Part shown: positions 43,551 to 54,489 of the stretch, one piece after another
How the letters are laid out: the number at the start of each line of letters is the position of its first letter
How positions within the stretch are numbered: position 1 is the first letter of the stretch
Origin: Microbacterium hydrocarbonoxydans
GTDB lineage: Bacteria > Actinomycetota > Actinomycetes > Actinomycetales > Microbacteriaceae
Assembly (NCBI RefSeq): GCF_904831005.1
Contig: NZ_LR882982.1
Location: forward strand, 2,232,001 to 2,296,000
Length of the DNA stretch: 64,000 bases
Reading direction: 5' to 3'
The notes under the pieces: generated by a model
Told to the model about the DNA's origin: nothing
Database searches by the model: none
The model's input: only the letters and a program-made list of their open reading frames with translations
Position numbers and translations under genes: made by a program

Positions 43551-45061
43551 GCGGCCACCTCTCCCTCGGCGGCGCCCGCCATCATGAGTCCCAGCGTCTC
43601 GCGCGCGGTGTCGCCGGGAACGACCCCGACGATGGTTCCTCGGTACATGACCGCGATGCGGTCGGCGAGAGCTGCGACCTCGTCGAGCTCGGTGGAGACG
43701 ACGATGACGGGGATGCCCGCGTCGCGCGTCTCGATGATCCGCTTGTGGATGAACTCGATCGAGCCGACGTCGACGCCGCGTGTGGGCTGTGCCGCCACCA
43801 GCAGTCGCAGCTCACGGCTCATCTCGCGGGCGATCACGACCTTCTGCTGGTTCCCGCCCGAGAGCGTGCCCGCGGGGGTGTGCGCACCCTGGGTGCGGAT
43901 GTCGTACTCGGCGATGCGCGCTGCGGCGAAATCCTCGAGCTCGGATCGACGGATCGTCCCGACGCGGCTGAACGCCGGGTCGGCCGATCGATCGAGGATG
44001 AGATTCTCGGCCACGGAGAACGCTCCGACGAGGCCGTCTTCGTTGCGGTCCTCGGGGACGAAGCCGACCCCGGCATCGAGGATCGTACGCACGCTCTTGC
44101 CGACCAGATCGGTGCCGTCCAGGACGATGGAGCCCTCGACACGGGCCGCGAGTCCGACGATCGCCTCGACGAGTTCCGTCTGACCGTTCCCCTGCACTCC
44201 CGCGATCGCCAGGACCTCGCCGGGGCGCACCACGAAGTCGACGCCGTCGACGACGATCGCGCCGGTCGCGGTGAGCACCCGCAGCCCCTCGACCTGGAGT
44301 CCGCCCTCGCCGAGGCGAGGAGGCTCCTTGTGCACGGTCAGTTCGACCGCGCGCCCGACCATGAGCGAGGCGAGTTCTGCATTGCTCGCGGTGGGCGACG
44401 CCTCGCCGACGATCTTGCCGAGCCGGACGATCGTGATCGTGTCCGCCACCTCGCGGACCTCGCGGAGCTTGTGGGTGATGAAGACGATGGCGGTGCCCTC
44501 GTCGCGCAGCTGACGCATGATGCCCATGAGCTCATCGGTCTCCTGCGGCGTGAGCACGGCGGTGGGCTCGTCGAAGACGAGCACCTTCGCATCGCGCGAG
44601 AGCGCCTTGATGATCTCGACGCGCTGCTGCACGCCGACGGGCAGGTCTCCGACGACCGCGTCCGGATCGATGTCGAAGCCGAAGCGGGCGGCTACCGCGC
44701 GCACGTGCTCACGCGCCTTCGAGATGTCGAGCGTGCCGAGGCCCTTGGTCTGCTCGTGTCCGAGCATGACGTTCTCGGCGACCGTGAAGACCGGCACGAG
44801 CATGAAGTGCTGGTGCACCATGCCGATGCCCGCGGTCATCGCATCACCGGGGCCGCGGAACCGCTGGACGACGTCGTCGAGCAGGATTTCGCCCTCATCG
44901 GCCTGATAGAGGCCGTAGAGCACGTTCATGAGGGTGGACTTGCCTGCGCCGTTCTCGCCGAGCAGCGCGTGGATCTGTCCCGGTTCGACGACGAGGTCGA
45001 TGTGATCGTTGGCCACGAGGCTGCCGAAGCGCTTGGTGATGCCGCGGAGTTCGAGCTTCAT
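43547..45061 (-). CDS. Nucleoside ABC transporter dual-domain ATPase (NupO/YufO-like)
   Basis: A 504-residue ATPase with two ABC modules, as in RbsA/MglA and nucleoside importers. The first has Walker A LLGENGAGKSTLMN and Walker B VLVFDEPTAVLT; the second has the degenerate GVQGNGQTELVEA loop and signature LSGGNQQKVV. Energises nucleoside import through the two downstream permeases. The start is 152 bases below the BMP gene, beyond a strong hairpin. Confidence 0.93.
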   Translation of the reverse strand: MKLELRGITKRFGSLVANDHIDLVVEPGQIHALLGENGAGKSTLMNVLYGLYQADEGEILLDDVVQRFRGPGDAMTAGIGMVHQHFMLVPVFTVAENVMLGHEQTKGLGTLDISKAREHVRAVAARFGFDIDPDAVVGDLPVGVQQRVEIIKALSRDAKVLVFDEPTAVLTPQETDELMGIMRQLRDEGTAIVFITHKLREVREVADTITIVRLGKIVGEASPTASNAELASLMVGRAVELTVHKEPPRLGEGGLQVEGLRVLTATGAIVVDGVDFVVRPGEVLAIAGVQGNGQTELVEAIVGLAARVEGSIVLDGTDLVGKSVRTILDAGVGFVPEDRNEDGLVGAFSVAENLILDRSADPAFSRVGTIRRSELEDFAAARIAEYDIRTQGAHTPAGTLSGGNQQKVVIAREMSRELRLLVAAQPTRGVDVGSIEFIHKRIIETRDAGIPVIVVSTELDEVAALADRIAVMYRGTIVGVVPGDTARETLGLMMAGAAEGEVAA

Positions 45062-45162
45062 AACTGCACCCTATCCAGAGGAGTCCGAGGGAGGGCGGGC
45101 GTCAGGCATCGCCGATGATGCCGAGTCCGCGGAGTGACGGTGGGGAGTGTCGTTCCACGGCA

Positions 45163-45195
45163 CGGGGCGAGTGGCCGCTTGCACCACTCGCCCCG
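45163..45195 (-). terminator. Hairpin between the BMP lipoprotein gene and the ABC genes
   Basis: A perfect 12-bp stem (CGGGGCGAGTGG and complement) with a nine-base loop, 18 bases after the BMP stop. No T-run follows, so it may be a partial terminator or a message stabiliser. Confidence 0.7.
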
Positions 45196-45213
45196 CCATG
45201 GATGGGAGACCGC

Positions 45214-46326
45214 TTACGGGGAGTTCTCGGACTCCACCGTGATGTCGCCCGAGATGATCTGCTCCTGCAGAGTCGCGATCTCATCGGTCAGACCCTCGGG
45301 CAGCTCGCCCTCGAACGCTCCGAAGCCCGAGAGCTTGACGCCCTCGTTCTCGAGCGTGCCGACGTACGGAGCCGGGTCGAAGTCACCCTCGGATGCGGCG
45401 ATGGTCGCGTCCTCGACGGCCACGTCGATGGCCTTCATGATCGAGAAGAGGGTGACGTCCGCCACGCTCTCGTCGGCCACGGCCAGGTCGCTGTCGACAC
45501 CGACGAGGAGCGTGTCCTTGCCGCTGTCGGCGATGGCGGCCGCAGCGCTCTGGTACACCGGTCCACCGACGGGGAGGATCACGTCGACGCCCTGGTCGAG
45601 CACGCCCTGCGCGGTCTGCTTGGCGGTGTCGTTGGCGTCGAAGCCGCCGGTGAAGGAGCCCTTCTGCGTGGCTGCGTCCCAGCCGAAGACCTCGACGGCT
45701 GCCGACTTGTCCTCGTTGTACTTCTCGACGCCGAACTGGAAGCCGTCCATGAAGACGGCGACCGACGGGATCTGCATTCCGCCGAAGGTGCCGACCTTGT
45801 TGACGCCGCTCTGTGCCGACCATGCCGCCGACGCGTATCCGCCGAGGTAGGCGGCCTGAGCCGTGTCGAAGACGAGGGGCTTGATGTTCGGGGCATCGGT
45901 GGTGCCGTCGAAGTCGTTGTCGGCGTAGTCGTCGATGATCGCGTAGTCGATCTCGGGGTTCGCGAGAGCCGACTCGACCGTGGCGGCCGAGAGCTTGAAG
46001 CCGACGGAGACGATGAGCGAGCATCCCTCGGAGACCGCGGTCTCGAGGTTCGGCGCGTAGTCGTTGTCGTTCGCGGACTCGAACTCGATCGGCTTCACGC
46101 CGAGGGTGTCCGCTGCGCGGTCCATGCCTTCCTTGGCCGACTGGTTGAACGACTTGTCGTTCCAACCGCCCGCGTCGGAGACGAGGCAGGGCACGAAGTC
46201 GGAGGCGGCGTCGCCGCCTCCCGTGCCGCCGGACTCGGTCGGGGCCTGGCCGCAGCCGGCGAGCGCGAAGACGACGCCGGCGGCGATGGTCGCGCCGAGC
46301 AGCTTCTTGGTGGTGGAGATGGTCAA
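45214..46326 (-). CDS. BMP family nucleoside-binding lipoprotein
   Basis: A 370-residue basic-membrane-protein-type solute receptor. A lipoprotein signal peptide ends at ALAGC with the lipid-bearing Cys25. The mature part has the BMP motif VSDAGGWNDKSFNQSAKEG. Start is a TTG at 46326: no in-frame ATG or GTG fits, while GAGGAGG sits six bases upstream. First gene of the nucleoside operon, and likely the most expressed because of the hairpin that follows. Confidence 0.92.
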   Translation of the reverse strand: MTISTTKKLLGATIAAGVVFALAGCGQAPTESGGTGGGDAASDFVPCLVSDAGGWNDKSFNQSAKEGMDRAADTLGVKPIEFESANDNDYAPNLETAVSEGCSLIVSVGFKLSAATVESALANPEIDYAIIDDYADNDFDGTTDAPNIKPLVFDTAQAAYLGGYASAAWSAQSGVNKVGTFGGMQIPSVAVFMDGFQFGVEKYNEDKSAAVEVFGWDAATQKGSFTGGFDANDTAKQTAQGVLDQGVDVILPVGGPVYQSAAAAIADSGKDTLLVGVDSDLAVADESVADVTLFSIMKAIDVAVEDATIAASEGDFDPAPYVGTLENEGVKLSGFGAFEGELPEGLTDEIATLQEQIISGDITVESENSP

Positions 46327-46369
46327 CTGATGCCTCCTCAACGAACCCGCGGCCCTCGCGGATCGATCA

Positions 46370-46375
46370 AAGTTA
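46370..46375 (-). promoter_or_regulatory. Candidate -10 element of the nucleoside operon
   Basis: Minus-strand TAACTT lies 43 bases upstream of the TTG start in a locally less GC-rich stretch that includes a run of adenines; no -35 is clear. Next to it GATCGATC is an 8-base palindrome (46361-46368). Confidence 0.35.
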
Positions 46376-46451
46376 CCCAGTGTTTCGGCTTTTTTGCATG
46401 CCGCGACGCCACACGCCACGCAATGGTTACAAAGCTGAAATCCAACCAGCC

Positions 46452-46475
46452 GATGAGCACGACCTCGTGCTCATC
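46452..46475 (-). terminator. Terminator of the mannose-1-phosphate guanylyltransferase gene
   Basis: GATGAGCAC and GTGCTCATC form a perfect 9-bp stem with a six-base loop; the arm overlaps the stop codon region, separating this gene from the nucleoside operon. Confidence 0.65.
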
Positions 46476-47589
46476 AGAGCACGTCGCCGCGACCGGTCAG
46501 CTTGAGCGACTCGACCACGCCCTTCACACGCTGCGCATGCTCGACGGTCGTGACCAGCAGAGCATCCGGGGTGTCGACCACCACGATGTCCTTCACGCCG
46601 ACCAGGCTGATCACCCGCGAGGTCTGACTGACGAGGATGCCGCTCGCCGCATCGCTGAGCACGCGGGCCTTCGGACCGAGCACGGCGAGGTCGTTCTTGC
46701 GACCGTTGTTGATGAGCTTGGTGAGCGAGGCGAAGTCCCCCACGTCGTCCCAGTCGAAGTGTCCGGGAACGACCGCGAGGCGTCCGCGTCGTGCCGCGGG
46801 CTCGGCCACGGCGTAGTCGATCGCGATCTTCTTGAGTCCCGGCCAGATGCGGTCGACCGCCGGACCACGGCGCTCACGGTCGTCCCATGCCTCGGCGAGC
46901 TCGATGAGCCCTGCGTGCAGGGCGGGCTCGTTCGCGGCCAGCTCGTCGAGCAGCACGCTCGCCTTGGCGATGAACATGCCCGCATTCCACAGGTAGTCGC
47001 GACTCGCGAGATAGGCGGTGGCCGTCTCGAGGTCGGGCTTCTCGACGAAGCTCTCCACGAGTGCGGCCTCCCGCGCGCCCTCCACCACCAGCTCGGGGCC
47101 CTTCTTGATGTAGCCGAACCCGACCGCCGGCTCGGTCGGCGAGATGCCGATCGTGCAGATGTAGCCTTCGCGCGCCACCTCGACCGCGTCGCGCACCGCG
47201 AACTCGAAGACCCTCGTGCTGCGGATGACGTGGTCGGCGCTGAACGAGCCGATGATGACGTCGGGATCGCGACGATGAAGGATCGCAGCGGCGAGGCCGA
47301 TGGCTGCCGCCGACTCGCGCGGCTCCGATTCGAGGAACACATTGAGATCCGGTATTCCGGGAAGCTCCGCCTCGACGGCTGCGCGGTGGGCGCGACCGGT
47401 CACGACGGCGATGCGATCGGCACCCGCGAGCGGTTCCAGCCGGTCCCAGGTGTCGCGGAGCAGGGAATGGCCCGACCCGGTGAGGTCGTGCAGGAACTTC
47501 GGTGCGTCCGCACGCGAGAGCGGCCAAAGTCTGCTGCCGATTCCGCCGGCGGGGATCACTGCGTAGAAGTCCTGGATCGGTTGGTTCAC
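46474..47589 (-). CDS. manC: Mannose-1-phosphate guanylyltransferase
   Basis: A 371-residue GDP-mannose pyrophosphorylase. The N-terminal FYAVIPAGGIGSRLWPLSR and PKFL are the nucleotide-binding signature, and FVEKPD is the sugar-side motif. It makes GDP-mannose for glycans and mannosylated lipids. It lacks the isomerase domain of bifunctional ManC/AlgA proteins. GTG start preceded by TACCCT at six bases; divergent from sdhC. Confidence 0.93.
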   Translation of the reverse strand: MNQPIQDFYAVIPAGGIGSRLWPLSRADAPKFLHDLTGSGHSLLRDTWDRLEPLAGADRIAVVTGRAHRAAVEAELPGIPDLNVFLESEPRESAAAIGLAAAILHRRDPDVIIGSFSADHVIRSTRVFEFAVRDAVEVAREGYICTIGISPTEPAVGFGYIKKGPELVVEGAREAALVESFVEKPDLETATAYLASRDYLWNAGMFIAKASVLLDELAANEPALHAGLIELAEAWDDRERRGPAVDRIWPGLKKIAIDYAVAEPAARRGRLAVVPGHFDWDDVGDFASLTKLINNGRKNDLAVLGPKARVLSDAASGILVSQTSRVISLVGVKDIVVVDTPDALLVTTVEHAQRVKGVVESLKLTGRGDVL

Positions 47590-47595
47590 CCTGCC

Positions 47596-47601
47596 AGGGT
47601 A
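47596..47601 (-). promoter_or_regulatory. Leaderless-type -10 element of manC
   Basis: Minus-strand TACCCT, then GGCAGG, then GTG. The GGCAGG could double as a weak ribosome binding site. Confidence 0.55.
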
Positions 47602-47614
47602 TCTGCATCGGACT

Positions 47615-47628
47615 TCTCGACATCGAGA
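47615..47628. promoter_or_regulatory. Palindromic operator-like site between manC and sdhC
   Basis: TCTCGA and TCGAGA are perfect arms around CA. A TAGGGT hexamer (47633-47638) follows on the plus strand. The site is well placed to regulate the sdh operon, manC or both. Confidence 0.45.
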
Positions 47629-47669
47629 TACTTAGGGTCCCCTTCGTCGCCTCCGCCAGTTCACGGGAA

Positions 47670-47675
47670 TAGGAT
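47670..47675 (+). promoter_or_regulatory. Candidate -10 element of the sdhCDAB operon
   Basis: TAGGAT would give a leader of about 85 bases before the sdhC GTG; TAGGGT at 47633 is an alternative. Confidence 0.45.
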
Positions 47676-47768
47676 GGACAGCGATCGGCCGTGCCTGACG
47701 TTCAACGGGTTCACGCTTGGATGACGCGACGCACGCGACCGAGTCACATCGATCCAGGGAGGACGACC

Positions 47769-48203
47769 GTGTCCACAAGCGCTCGCTTGACACCGTCGAT
47801 TTCGGAAACCACTTCCAAGACACCGCGCGGCACCCTCTACCGGGGTCGTGAAGGCATGTGGTCGTGGGTGCTTCACCGCATCACCGGAGTCGCCATCTTC
47901 TTCTTCCTGTTGGTGCATGTGCTCGACACTGCACTCATCAGGGTGTCGCCCGAGGCCTACAACGCGGTCATCGGCACCTACAAGAACCCGGTCATGGCGA
48001 TCGGCGAGGTCGTGCTCGTCGCCGGCATCGTGTTCCACGCCATGAACGGTCTGCGCATCATCGCGGTCGACTTCTGGTCCAAGGGCGCGAAGTACCAACG
48101 ACAGCTCTTCTGGGGCGTGCTGCTGGTCTGGGGCATCATCATGGCGGGCTTCGTGCCTCGCCACCTGATGCTCGCGTTCGCCGGCTTCGGAGGAGGACAC
48201 TGA
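47769..48203 (+). CDS. sdhC: Succinate dehydrogenase cytochrome b556 subunit
   Basis: A 144-residue membrane anchor of complex II with three helices. RGREGMWSWVLHRITGVAIF and LLVHVLD carry the quinone/heme-site region and an axial histidine candidate. The start is the GTG at 47769, five bases after AGGGAGG; the open frame upstream lacks family similarity. TGATG overlap with sdhD. Confidence 0.92.
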   Translation: MSTSARLTPSISETTSKTPRGTLYRGREGMWSWVLHRITGVAIFFFLLVHVLDTALIRVSPEAYNAVIGTYKNPVMAIGEVVLVAGIVFHAMNGLRIIAVDFWSKGAKYQRQLFWGVLLVWGIIMAGFVPRHLMLAFAGFGGGH

Positions 48204-48646
48204 TGACCGCTCAGACCGTCTCCGCCCCCACCCGCGCTCGTCGCGGAGTGAACCTCGAGAAGTGGGGCTGGCTGTTCATGCGCGGCTCCGGCGTCGTGCT
48301 CGTGGTGCTGATCTTCGGACACCTGTTCATCAACCTCATGGTGGGTGAGGGCATCCACGCCCTGGACTTCGCGTTCATCGCGGGCAAGTTCGCCACGCCG
48401 TTCTGGCAGTGGTGGGACGTCATCATGCTGTGGCTGGCGCTGATCCACGGCGCCAACGGCATGCGCACGATCGTGAACGACTACGTCACGAACAACACCG
48501 CGCGCAAGGCGCTCATCTGGGCGCTGGGTCTCGCTGCGGCTCTGCTCATCCTCCTCGGCACGCTGGTCGTCTTCACGTTCGACCCGTGCCTCGGAGTGAC
48601 CGAGTCGAGCACGCTGTGGGATTCCTGCCAGGCGCTGGGCCAGTAG
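48203..48646 (+). CDS. sdhD: Succinate dehydrogenase hydrophobic membrane anchor subunit
   Basis: A 147-residue partner anchor with three helices; [10 protein letters not shown] supplies a heme-ligand histidine candidate and [20 protein letters not shown] is typical of actinobacterial SdhD. The ribosome binding site GGAGGA lies just before the start inside sdhC. Confidence 0.92.
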   Translation: MTAQTVSAPTRARRGVNLEKWGWLFMRGSGVVLVVLIFGHLFINLMVGEGIHALDFAFIAGKFATPFWQWWDVIMLWLALIHGANGMRTIVNDYVTNNTARKALIWALGLAAALLILLGTLVVFTFDPCLGVTESSTLWDSCQALGQ

Positions 48647-48665
48647 AAGAGAAGGCAAACGAGAA

Positions 48666-50492
48666 GTGACTACCGAGACCCAGGATTCCGTCGTCCGCGA
48701 CGGTGTGCACTACCACCAGTTCGACATCGTCATCGTGGGCGCCGGCGGCGCCGGCATGCGAGCGGCCATCGAAGCCGGCTCAGGCGCCAAGACGGCCGTC
48801 ATCTCCAAGCTCTACCCCACGCGCTCGCACACCGGTGCGGCGCAGGGCGGCATGGCGGCGGCCCTCGCGAACGTCGAGGAGGACAGCTGGGAGTGGCACA
48901 CCTTCGACACGGTCAAGGGTGGCGACTACCTGGTCGACCAGGATGCTGCAGAGATCCTCGCGAAGGAGGCGATCGACGCGGTCATCGACCTCGAGAACAT
49001 GGGTCTGCCGTTCAACCGCACGCCCGAGGGCAAGATCGACCAGCGTCGTTTCGGCGGCCACACCGCCGAGCACGGCAAGACCCCGGTGCGTCGCGCCTGC
49101 TACGCCGCCGACCGCACCGGTCACATGATCCTGCAGACCCTGTTCCAGAACTGCGTCAAGCTCGGGATCAACTTCTTCAACGAGTTCTACGTGCTCGATC
49201 TGCTGACGGTGAAGGATGCCGAGGGCAAGACGCAGGTCTCCGGTGTCGTCGCGTACGACCTCTCGACCGGCGAGCTGCACGTCTTCCAGGCCAAGGCCGT
49301 GATCTTCGCGACCGGTGGTTTCGGCAAGATCTTCAAGACCACCTCGAACGCCCACACCCTCACGGGTGACGGCGTGGGCATCGTCTGGCGCAAGGGCCTC
49401 CCCCTCGAAGACCTCGAGTTCTTCCAGTTCCACCCCACCGGCCTCGCCGGTCTCGGCATCCTCCTCACCGAGGGCGCACGAGGAGAGGGCGCGATCCTGC
49501 GCAACGCCTCGGGCGAGCGCTTCATGGAGCGCTACGCCCCGACCATCAAGGACCTCGCCCCGCGTGACATCGTCGCGCGCTGCATGGTGCAGGAGGTGGC
49601 CGAGGGCCGCGGCGCCGGCCCCCACAAGGACTACGTGCTGCTGGACTGCACGCACCTGGGCGCCGAGGTGCTCGAGACCAAGCTTCCCGACATCACCGAG
49701 TTCGCCCGCACCTACCTGGGCGTCGACCCGGTCGTCGAGCCGGTGCCGGTCATGCCGACCGCGCACTACGCGATGGGCGGCATCCCGACGAACAACGCCG
49801 CCGAGGTCCTCGCCGACAACGACACGGTCGTGCCCGGCCTCTACGCAGCCGGCGAATGCGCGTGCGTCTCGGTGCACGGCGCGAACCGCCTCGGCACGAA
49901 CTCGCTGCTCGACATCAACGTGTTCGGCAAGCGCGCAGGACGCAACGCTGTCGAGTACGTCAAGACGGCTGAGTTCGTTCCCCTGCCCGAGAACCCCGCG
50001 GCGTTCGTCTCGGACATGCTCGAGGGACTGCGCAACAATCAGGGCACCGAGCGCATCGCCGTGCTCCGTAAGGAGCTGCAGGACGAGATGGACAAGGGAG
50101 CGCAGGTCTTCCGCACGCACGAATCGCTCGAGCACGTGCTCGGAGTGATCGCCGGACTCCGCGATCGGTACATGAACGTGCACGTCGACGACAAGGGCAA
50201 GCGGTTCAACACCGATCTGCTCGAGGCCGTCGAGCTGGGCTTCCTGCTCGACATCGCCGAGGTCGTCGTCTACGCCGCGCAGAACCGCGAAGAGAGCCGT
50301 GGCGGACACATGCGCGACGACTTCCCCACGCGCAACGATGAGAAGTACATGAAGCACACCATGGCGTACCTCACCGGCGACCCGCACTCCTCCACTCCGA
50401 GCGACCACATCAAGCTCGACTGGAAGCCCGTCGTCTTCACGAAGAACGAGCAGGGCGAACTGAACTACCCGCCGATGGAGAGGAAGTACTGA
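48666..50492 (+). CDS. sdhA: Succinate dehydrogenase flavoprotein subunit
   Basis: A 608-residue subunit oxidising succinate to fumarate. [16 protein letters not shown] binds FAD, and the covalent FAD histidine is His55 in [12 protein letters not shown]. The active-site segments [20 protein letters not shown] and the arginine region near [13 protein letters not shown] [15 protein letters not shown] are kept. GTG start. Functions with SdhB and the two anchors in the TCA cycle and respiratory chain. Confidence 0.96.
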   Translation: MTTETQDSVVRDGVHYHQFDIVIVGAGGAGMRAAIEAGSGAKTAVISKLYPTRSHTGAAQGGMAAALANVEEDSWEWHTFDTVKGGDYLVDQDAAEILAKEAIDAVIDLENMGLPFNRTPEGKIDQRRFGGHTAEHGKTPVRRACYAADRTGHMILQTLFQNCVKLGINFFNEFYVLDLLTVKDAEGKTQVSGVVAYDLSTGELHVFQAKAVIFATGGFGKIFKTTSNAHTLTGDGVGIVWRKGLPLEDLEFFQFHPTGLAGLGILLTEGARGEGAILRNASGERFMERYAPTIKDLAPRDIVARCMVQEVAEGRGAGPHKDYVLLDCTHLGAEVLETKLPDITEFARTYLGVDPVVEPVPVMPTAHYAMGGIPTNNAAEVLADNDTVVPGLYAAGECACVSVHGANRLGTNSLLDINVFGKRAGRNAVEYVKTAEFVPLPENPAAFVSDMLEGLRNNQGTERIAVLRKELQDEMDKGAQVFRTHESLEHVLGVIAGLRDRYMNVHVDDKGKRFNTDLLEAVELGFLLDIAEVVVYAAQNREESRGGHMRDDFPTRNDEKYMKHTMAYLTGDPHSSTPSDHIKLDWKPVVFTKNEQGELNYPPMERKY

Positions 50493-50494
50493 AC

Positions 50495-51262
50495 ATGTCG
50501 AACGCCATCGCCGAAGCACCCGCCGACACGACCGAAGAGGCTGCGATCCAGTCGTTCATCGTGACGTTCAACATCCGCCGCTTCGACCCCGAGGTCGACG
50601 CCGAGCCGCACTGGGTCGACTACGACGTGGAGCTGTACTCGACGGACCGCGTGCTCGATGCGCTGCACAAGATCAAGTGGGAGGTCGACGGCTCGCTCAC
50701 CTTCCGCCGCTCGTGCGCCCACGGCATCTGCGGTTCCGACGCCATGCGCATCAACGGCCGCAACCGCCTCGCCTGCAAGACGCTGATCAAGGACCTCGAC
50801 ATCTCGAAGCCGATCTACGTCGAGGCCATCAAGGGCCTGCCGCTCGAGAAGGACCTCGTCGTCGACATGGAGCCCTTCTTCGCGTCGTACCGCGAGGTGC
50901 AGCCGTTCCTCGTCGCGAGCTCGGTGCCGGAGAAGGGCAAGGAGCGCGTCCAGTCGATCGCCGACCGCGAGATCTTCGACGACACCACCAAGTGCATCCT
51001 GTGCGCCGCGTGCACCTCGTCGTGCCCGGTGTTCTGGACCGACGGCCAGTACTTCGGACCGGCCGCGATCGTCAACGCGCACCGCTTCATCTTCGACTCC
51101 CGTGACGACAACGCCGAGGTTCGCCTCGACATCCTCAACGACAAGGAAGGCGTGTGGCGCTGCCGCACCACCTTCAACTGCTCTGAGGCATGCCCCCGCG
51201 GCATCGAGGTCACGAAGGCCATCGCCGAGGTCAAGCAGGCCGTGCTGCGCGGACGTCCCTGA
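50495..51262 (+). CDS. sdhB: Succinate dehydrogenase iron-sulfur subunit
   Basis: A 255-residue subunit with the 2Fe-2S cysteines in RRSCAHGICGSDAM and RLACKT, and the C-terminal clusters in CILCAACTSSCPVFW and CSEACPRGIEV. It carries electrons from FAD to quinone. Starts two bases after sdhA. Confidence 0.97.
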   Translation: MSNAIAEAPADTTEEAAIQSFIVTFNIRRFDPEVDAEPHWVDYDVELYSTDRVLDALHKIKWEVDGSLTFRRSCAHGICGSDAMRINGRNRLACKTLIKDLDISKPIYVEAIKGLPLEKDLVVDMEPFFASYREVQPFLVASSVPEKGKERVQSIADREIFDDTTKCILCAACTSSCPVFWTDGQYFGPAAIVNAHRFIFDSRDDNAEVRLDILNDKEGVWRCRTTFNCSEACPRGIEVTKAIAEVKQAVLRGRP

Positions 51263-51274
51263 CGGTCTTGCGCT

Positions 51275-51320
51275 GACGAGAACGGGCGGGTTCCATGATC
51301 GGACCCCGCCCGTTCTCGTC
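51275..51320 (+). terminator. Terminator of the sdh operon
   Basis: A perfect 16-bp inverted repeat (GACGAGAACGGGCGGG and its complement) with a 14-base loop, the strongest hairpin in the window. Confidence 0.9.
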
Positions 51321-51327
51321 GCTTGGA

Positions 51328-51333
51328 TAGGGT
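51328..51333 (+). promoter_or_regulatory. Leaderless-type -10 element of the YihY/BrkB gene
   Basis: TAGGGT, then GAGCAC, then the GTG at 51340, only seven bases beyond the sdh terminator. Confidence 0.6.
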
Positions 51334-51339
51334 GAGCAC

Positions 51340-52542
51340 GTGTCCGAACCCGATGCCGTCCCCGAGCCCGGCCGCCTGGATGCGGCCGTGGAGCGCGCGA
51401 CGGTTCTCACCCAGCGCACACTCGCCCTGTTCCCGGTGCGGGTGTGGCGCCACTTCCTTCAGCACAACGGCTTCCTGCTCGCGGCGGGCGTGAGCTATCA
51501 GGCGCTGTTCGCGATCTTCGCCGCGATCTACGTGGCCTTCGCCATTGCCGGGCTGTGGCTCGGCGGCAGCACCGAAGCGGTCGACGCGATGATCGACCTC
51601 ATCAACAGTTACATCCCGAATCTGATCCAGGATGAGGGCGGGGTCTTCACGCGTCAGCAGGTGCAGGAGATCGCCGCGGGCACCGCGGGCGTGCTCAGCG
51701 TGACCGGCCTGATCGCGTTCGGAACGGTGATCTGGACGGCCATCGGATGGGTGACGTTCTCGCGACGCGCCACTCGGGATATCTTCGGGCTTCCCCCCGA
51801 CCGCCGCAGCTACATCATCCTGAAGGCGCGGGACCTGCTGGCCGCGCTGCTCTTCGGGGCGTCGCTGATCGCCGGCTCCCTGCTCAGCTCGGCCAGTGCG
51901 GTCGCGCTGAGCTGGATCCTCGACCTGCTGGGTTGGGAATCGGCTCTCGACGGCCTGACCAGCATCCGCATCGGCACGGTGCTGGTCTCGTTCGCACTGT
52001 TGTCGGCGGCGCTCGCGGCGATGGTCCGCTTCCTCACGGGCACGTCGCTGCACTGGGGCACCATCTGGCCCGGGGCGATCCTGGGCGGAGCCGCGATGAC
52101 CGTGCTCCAGTTCGGAGCGGGCTTCCTGCTGAGCTACACCCCGACCAACCCCCTGCTGGCCACCTTCGCGATCTTCATCGGCCTCCTGCTCTGGTTCCGC
52201 GTGAACGGCGTCGTGATGCTCGTGGCCTCGTCGTGGATCGCCGTCGCGGCGCAGGACCGCGACCTCCCCCTGCAACCGCAGACCGAGGCCGAGCGCCGCG
52301 TGGCCGAGCACGAGACCCTGGTGCAGGCTGCGCGCATCCGTCTGCGCGACGCTCAGGCCGCTCGCGACTCCGCCCGCTGGTACCGCATGTTGCTCGCCCA
52401 GCGTGCCGTGCACGCGGCCGAGGCCGAGCTCGCACACCTCGAGGCGACCGCTCCCCCGCCGCCTGAGACCATGTCGCCGCTCACGCAGCGGCTGCTGTCG
52501 GATCTGCAGCGCTCGTCTCGGGATGTCGGCGGCCCTCGTTAG
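51340..52542 (+). CDS. YihY/virulence factor BrkB family membrane protein
   Basis: A 400-residue protein with six helices between residues ~45 and 305, the YihY/BrkB core (FLLAAGVSYQALFAIFAAIY near the start and WFRVNGVVMLVASSWIAVAA at the end). The last ~95 residues form a charged, coiled-coil-like tail (RRVAEHETLVQAARIRLRD). The family's function is unsettled; it is not the RNase BN once proposed. The stop codon TAG is also the first three bases of the next gene's promoter hexamer. Confidence 0.87.
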   Translation: MSEPDAVPEPGRLDAAVERATVLTQRTLALFPVRVWRHFLQHNGFLLAAGVSYQALFAIFAAIYVAFAIAGLWLGGSTEAVDAMIDLINSYIPNLIQDEGGVFTRQQVQEIAAGTAGVLSVTGLIAFGTVIWTAIGWVTFSRRATRDIFGLPPDRRSYIILKARDLLAALLFGASLIAGSLLSSASAVALSWILDLLGWESALDGLTSIRIGTVLVSFALLSAALAAMVRFLTGTSLHWGTIWPGAILGGAAMTVLQFGAGFLLSYTPTNPLLATFAIFIGLLLWFRVNGVVMLVASSWIAVAAQDRDLPLQPQTEAERRVAEHETLVQAARIRLRDAQAARDSARWYRMLLAQRAVHAAEAELAHLEATAPPPPETMSPLTQRLLSDLQRSSRDVGGPR

Positions 52543-52545
52543 GCT
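52540..52545 (+). promoter_or_regulatory. Leaderless-type -10 element of exodeoxyribonuclease III, overlapping the upstream stop codon
   Basis: TAGGCT begins with the TAG stop of the BrkB gene and is seven bases before the ATG at 52553. Confidence 0.6.
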
Positions 52546-52552
52546 TGTAGGC

Positions 52553-54465
<1,913 letters not shown>

Positions 54466-54477
54466 GACGTGCGGCCC

Positions 54478-54483
54478 TAGGAT
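54478..54483 (+). promoter_or_regulatory. Leaderless-type -10 element of the DUF4190-like gene
   Basis: TAGGAT, then GGGGGC, then the GTG at 54490. Confidence 0.6.
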
Positions 54484-54489
54484 GGGGGC

